From an uncultured Paracoccaceae bacterium (GTDB lineage Bacteria > Pseudomonadota > Alphaproteobacteria > Rhodobacterales > Rhodobacteraceae), in the NCBI GenBank assembly GCA_937132145.1, contig CAKZNY010000327.1, forward strand, positions 1 through 7,638: a stretch of DNA of 7,638 nt, in the 5' to 3' direction. The notes beneath the pieces are model-generated. The model saw only the letters and a list, made by a program, of their open reading frames with translations, ran no database searches and had not been told where the DNA came from. The position numbers were made by a program, and so were the translations under genes. Below, in pieces: positions 5,542 through 7,638 of this stretch. The first letter of the stretch is position 1. Each line of letters starts with the position of its first letter.

Positions 5542-7638
5542 TTACACCTTTACGCGTTCGGATTTCGGGTCGTACAGTGGTTTCATGCTGGCTTTGGCTG
5601 CGTGCCTAACCCCTGCGATTTCGATTTCATACGACGACGCCAGCATCTCGGCCACGGTTTCGCCCTTGCAGGGCACATAGCCAAGGCCAATTGCCGCGCC
5701 TAAGTAGTGGCCGTAATTGCCGGACGTCACATAGCCCACAATCTCGCCGTTCCGCAGAATCGGTTCGTTGTGGTAGATTAGCGGTTCAGGATCGTTAAGC
5801 TGGAACTGCAAAAGGCGTTTCTCCAGCCCGTTTTCGCGTTTGGCCAACACGGCATCGCGCCCGATAAATTCACCCTTGTCGGTTTTGACGGCAAAGCCCA
5901 GACCCGCCTCGATCACATGATCCTCGTCGGTGATGTCGTGGCCGTAATGGCGATATGCCTTCTCGATCCGGCAGCTGTCCAGCACATGCAATCCGCAGAG
6001 CTTCAGCCCGACGTCTTCGCCTGCATCCATCAGCGCCTCGAAGACATGCGGGGCTTGATCCGAGGATATATACAGCTCCCATCCCAGTTCGCCAACGTAG
6101 GTGACACGGTGCGCGCGGGCCATTCCCATGCCGATTTCGATGTGCCGCATCGTGCCGAAAGGGTGGTGTTCGTTCGAGAAATCATTGGGGCTGACCAGTT
6201 GCAACAGCTCGCGGGATTTGGGGCCCATAATGGGCAAGATCACCTCGCCAGCGGTGACGTCGGTGATGACCACAAACTCGTCGTTCAGGTGGCGGCGAAG
6301 CCATGCGAGGTCGCGCTGCAAGGTCGCGCCGGGGACAATCAGCAGGTACGCCGTGTCGGACAGGCGCGTCACCGTCAGGTCGGATTCGATCCCGCCGCGC
6401 GCGTTCAGCATTTGCGTATAGACGATTTTGCCGTTCTCGACGTCCATCTGGTTGGCGCAGAGCCGTTGCAGATAGGCACAGGCATCGCGCCCCTCGACCC
6501 GGATTTTGCCGAAACTTGTCATGTCAAACAGGCCGACACCTGTCCGAATGGCCATATGCTCGCGTTTGGCGTTTTCGAACCAGTTTTGACGTTTCCACGA
6601 GTATTCGTATTCGGGTTTCTGTCCCTCGTCGGCGAACCAGTTGGCGCGCTCCCAACCGCTGCTTTCGCCGAAAACCGCACCGCGCGCTTTCAACTGCTCG
6701 TGAATGGGCGAGCGGCGAATGCCCCGTGATGTCACCGGTTGGCGATAGGGAAAGTGGTCAGCGTAGAGCAGGCCGAGGCTTTCGGTCACACGCTCTTTAA
6801 GATATTTACGGTTGTTCTGGAACGGCTGAACGCGGCGGATGTCCACGTCCCACAGATCAAACGGCGGCACCCCGTCTTCCATCCATTGCGCCAATGCCAT
6901 GCCAGCGCCACCTGCGGATTGAATGCCAACGGAGTTAAACCCGCAACACACCCAGAAATTCGACACTTCCGGCGTCTCGCCTAGATAATAACGGTCATCG
7001 GGCGTGAAACTCTCGGGACCATTGAAAAACGTATGAATTCCGGTTTCCGCCAGCAGGGGCATCCGGTTGATGGCTTTTTCCAGAATTGGCTCGAAGTGAT
7101 CGAAATCCTCGGGCAGCTCGTCAAAACAGAAATCCTCGGGAATGCCATCCATCCCCCACGGTTTCGCTACAGGTTCAAATGCCCCGAGCAGGATTTTTCC
7201 GGCGTCTTCTTTGTAATACGCACACTCATCCGGCACGCGCAGAACGGGAAGTTTGCCCAAATCCTTGATACCTTCGGTCACAATATAAAAATGCTCGCAA
7301 GCATGAAGCGGGACCGTTGCGCCGACCATTTTGCCCACGTCTTGTGCCCACATTCCGGCGCAGTTGATCACGTGATCGCAGGTGATATGCGTGGTCTCGC
7401 CGTCCTGTTCTGCCGTCACGCCAGTAATCTTGCCGTTCTCGGTTTTGATGTCCGTAACCTTAACGTGCTCGAAAACCTTCACGCCCATCTGCCGCGCGCC
7501 TTTAGCCAGCGCATGGGTTATGTTCGAGGGATCGCCCTGACCGTCTTTAGGCAGGAACACCGCGCCAACGACGTCTTCTATGTTCAGATGCGGATAGCGG
7601 TTCTTGGCCTCCAGCGGAGAAATCTCCTCGACTTCAAC
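5542..7638 (-). CDS. Dimethylglycine/sarcosine dehydrogenase-like FAD oxidoreductase with GcvT domain (5' end cut by window edge)
   Basis: The frame is open from the right edge to TAA at 5542, giving 698 residues. A GTG at 7560 is not the true start, since the 26 upstream codons (including EEISPLEAKNRYPHLN) continue the family pattern. Full-length relatives are about 800-850 aa, so roughly 110-150 residues, including the FAD GxGxxG loop and any flavin-linking His, lie outside. Visible residues 1-260 are the DAO-type flavoprotein domain (DGQGDPSN; NGPESFTPDDRYYLGE; CCGFNSVGIQSAGGAG). A linker region follows, then GcvT-like folate domains from about 330 onward, with GGIESDLTV carrying the likely folate-contacting Asp420, and a C-terminal GCV_T_C barrel (GYVTSG). 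Such enzymes oxidatively demethylate N-methyl amines and pass the one-carbon unit to tetrahydrofolate. Exact substrate (dimethylglycine, sarcosine or another methylated amine) cannot be told. It converges on the LuxR-type gene, 13 nt apart, so it is a separate transcription unit. Confidence 0.9.
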   Translation of the reverse strand, partial: VEVEEISPLEAKNRYPHLNIEDVVGAVFLPKDGQGDPSNITHALAKGARQMGVKVFEHVKVTDIKTENGKITGVTAEQDGETTHITCDHVINCAGMWAQDVGKMVGATVPLHACEHFYIVTEGIKDLGKLPVLRVPDECAYYKEDAGKILLGAFEPVAKPWGMDGIPEDFCFDELPEDFDHFEPILEKAINRMPLLAETGIHTFFNGPESFTPDDRYYLGETPEVSNFWVCCGFNSVGIQSAGGAGMALAQWMEDGVPPFDLWDVDIRRVQPFQNNRKYLKERVTESLGLLYADHFPYRQPVTSRGIRRSPIHEQLKARGAVFGESSGWERANWFADEGQKPEYEYSWKRQNWFENAKREHMAIRTGVGLFDMTSFGKIRVEGRDACAYLQRLCANQMDVENGKIVYTQMLNARGGIESDLTVTRLSDTAYLLIVPGATLQRDLAWLRRHLNDEFVVITDVTAGEVILPIMGPKSRELLQLVSPNDFSNEHHPFGTMRHIEIGMGMARAHRVTYVGELGWELYISSDQAPHVFEALMDAGEDVGLKLCGLHVLDSCRIEKAYRHYGHDITDEDHVIEAGLGFAVKTDKGEFIGRDAVLAKRENGLEKRLLQFQLNDPEPLIYHNEPILRNGEIVGYVTSGNYGHYLGAAIGLGYVPCKGETVAEMLASSYEIEIAGVRHAAKASMKPLYDPKSERVKV

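Noticed and set aside
5917..6729. Plus-strand open frame of 270 codons opposite the flavoprotein gene
   Set aside because: Antisense to strongly conserved coding sequence with no recognisable domain; a by-product of codon bias on the other strand.
7558..7560. GTG at 7560 as the start of the flavoprotein
   Set aside because: The frame stays open to the window edge and the upstream codons continue the family sequence, so the gene is truncated by the window, not by its own start.

Overview
The window looks like a piece of an alphaproteobacterial chromosome, most likely from the marine Rhodobacterales (Roseobacter-type). This is inferred from protein style: a Tat-exported polyamine-type binding protein, and a dimethylglycine/sarcosine dehydrogenase-like flavoprotein fused to a GcvT domain. 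Base composition is intermediate. No marker gene fixes the taxon.

The left 60% is one minus-strand operon of at least five genes, read from right to left: potA-like ATPase (about 4529-3390), potD-like binding protein (3342-2182), potB-like permease (2171-1290), potC-like permease (1279-428), then an SDR-family oxidoreductase whose start overlaps the end of potC and which runs off the left edge (438-1). Gaps are 47, 10 and 10 nt followed by an 11-nt overlap. This is a complete polyamine/opine-type ABC importer with a dehydrogenase appended to its transcription unit.

A 177-nt divergent intergenic region (4530-4706) separates potA from a plus-strand LuxR-type regulator (4707-5528). It holds a plausible sigma70-type promoter for the regulator, a duplicated 14-16-nt motif plus an inverted half-site that could be an operator, and a 10-codon leader-like ORF in front of potA.

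The regulator converges, with a 13-nt gap and a hairpin-forming inverted repeat, on a large minus-strand gene (5542 to beyond 7638). That gene encodes a DAO-type flavoprotein with C-terminal folate-binding (GcvT) domains, of the dimethylglycine/sarcosine dehydrogenase type. Its N-terminus lies outside the window.

Taken together this reads as an uptake and catabolism locus for an amine. The importer brings the compound in, the flavoprotein could oxidatively demethylate an N-methylated amine and pass the one-carbon unit to tetrahydrofolate, the SDR could oxidise an alcohol or hydroxy intermediate, and the LuxR-type protein could sense the compound or a product. The substrate is not established. 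By a from-memory alignment, the binding protein keeps the aromatic box of PotD but lacks the acidic pair that holds one end of spermidine, so a smaller or methylated amine is a reasonable alternative to polyamines.
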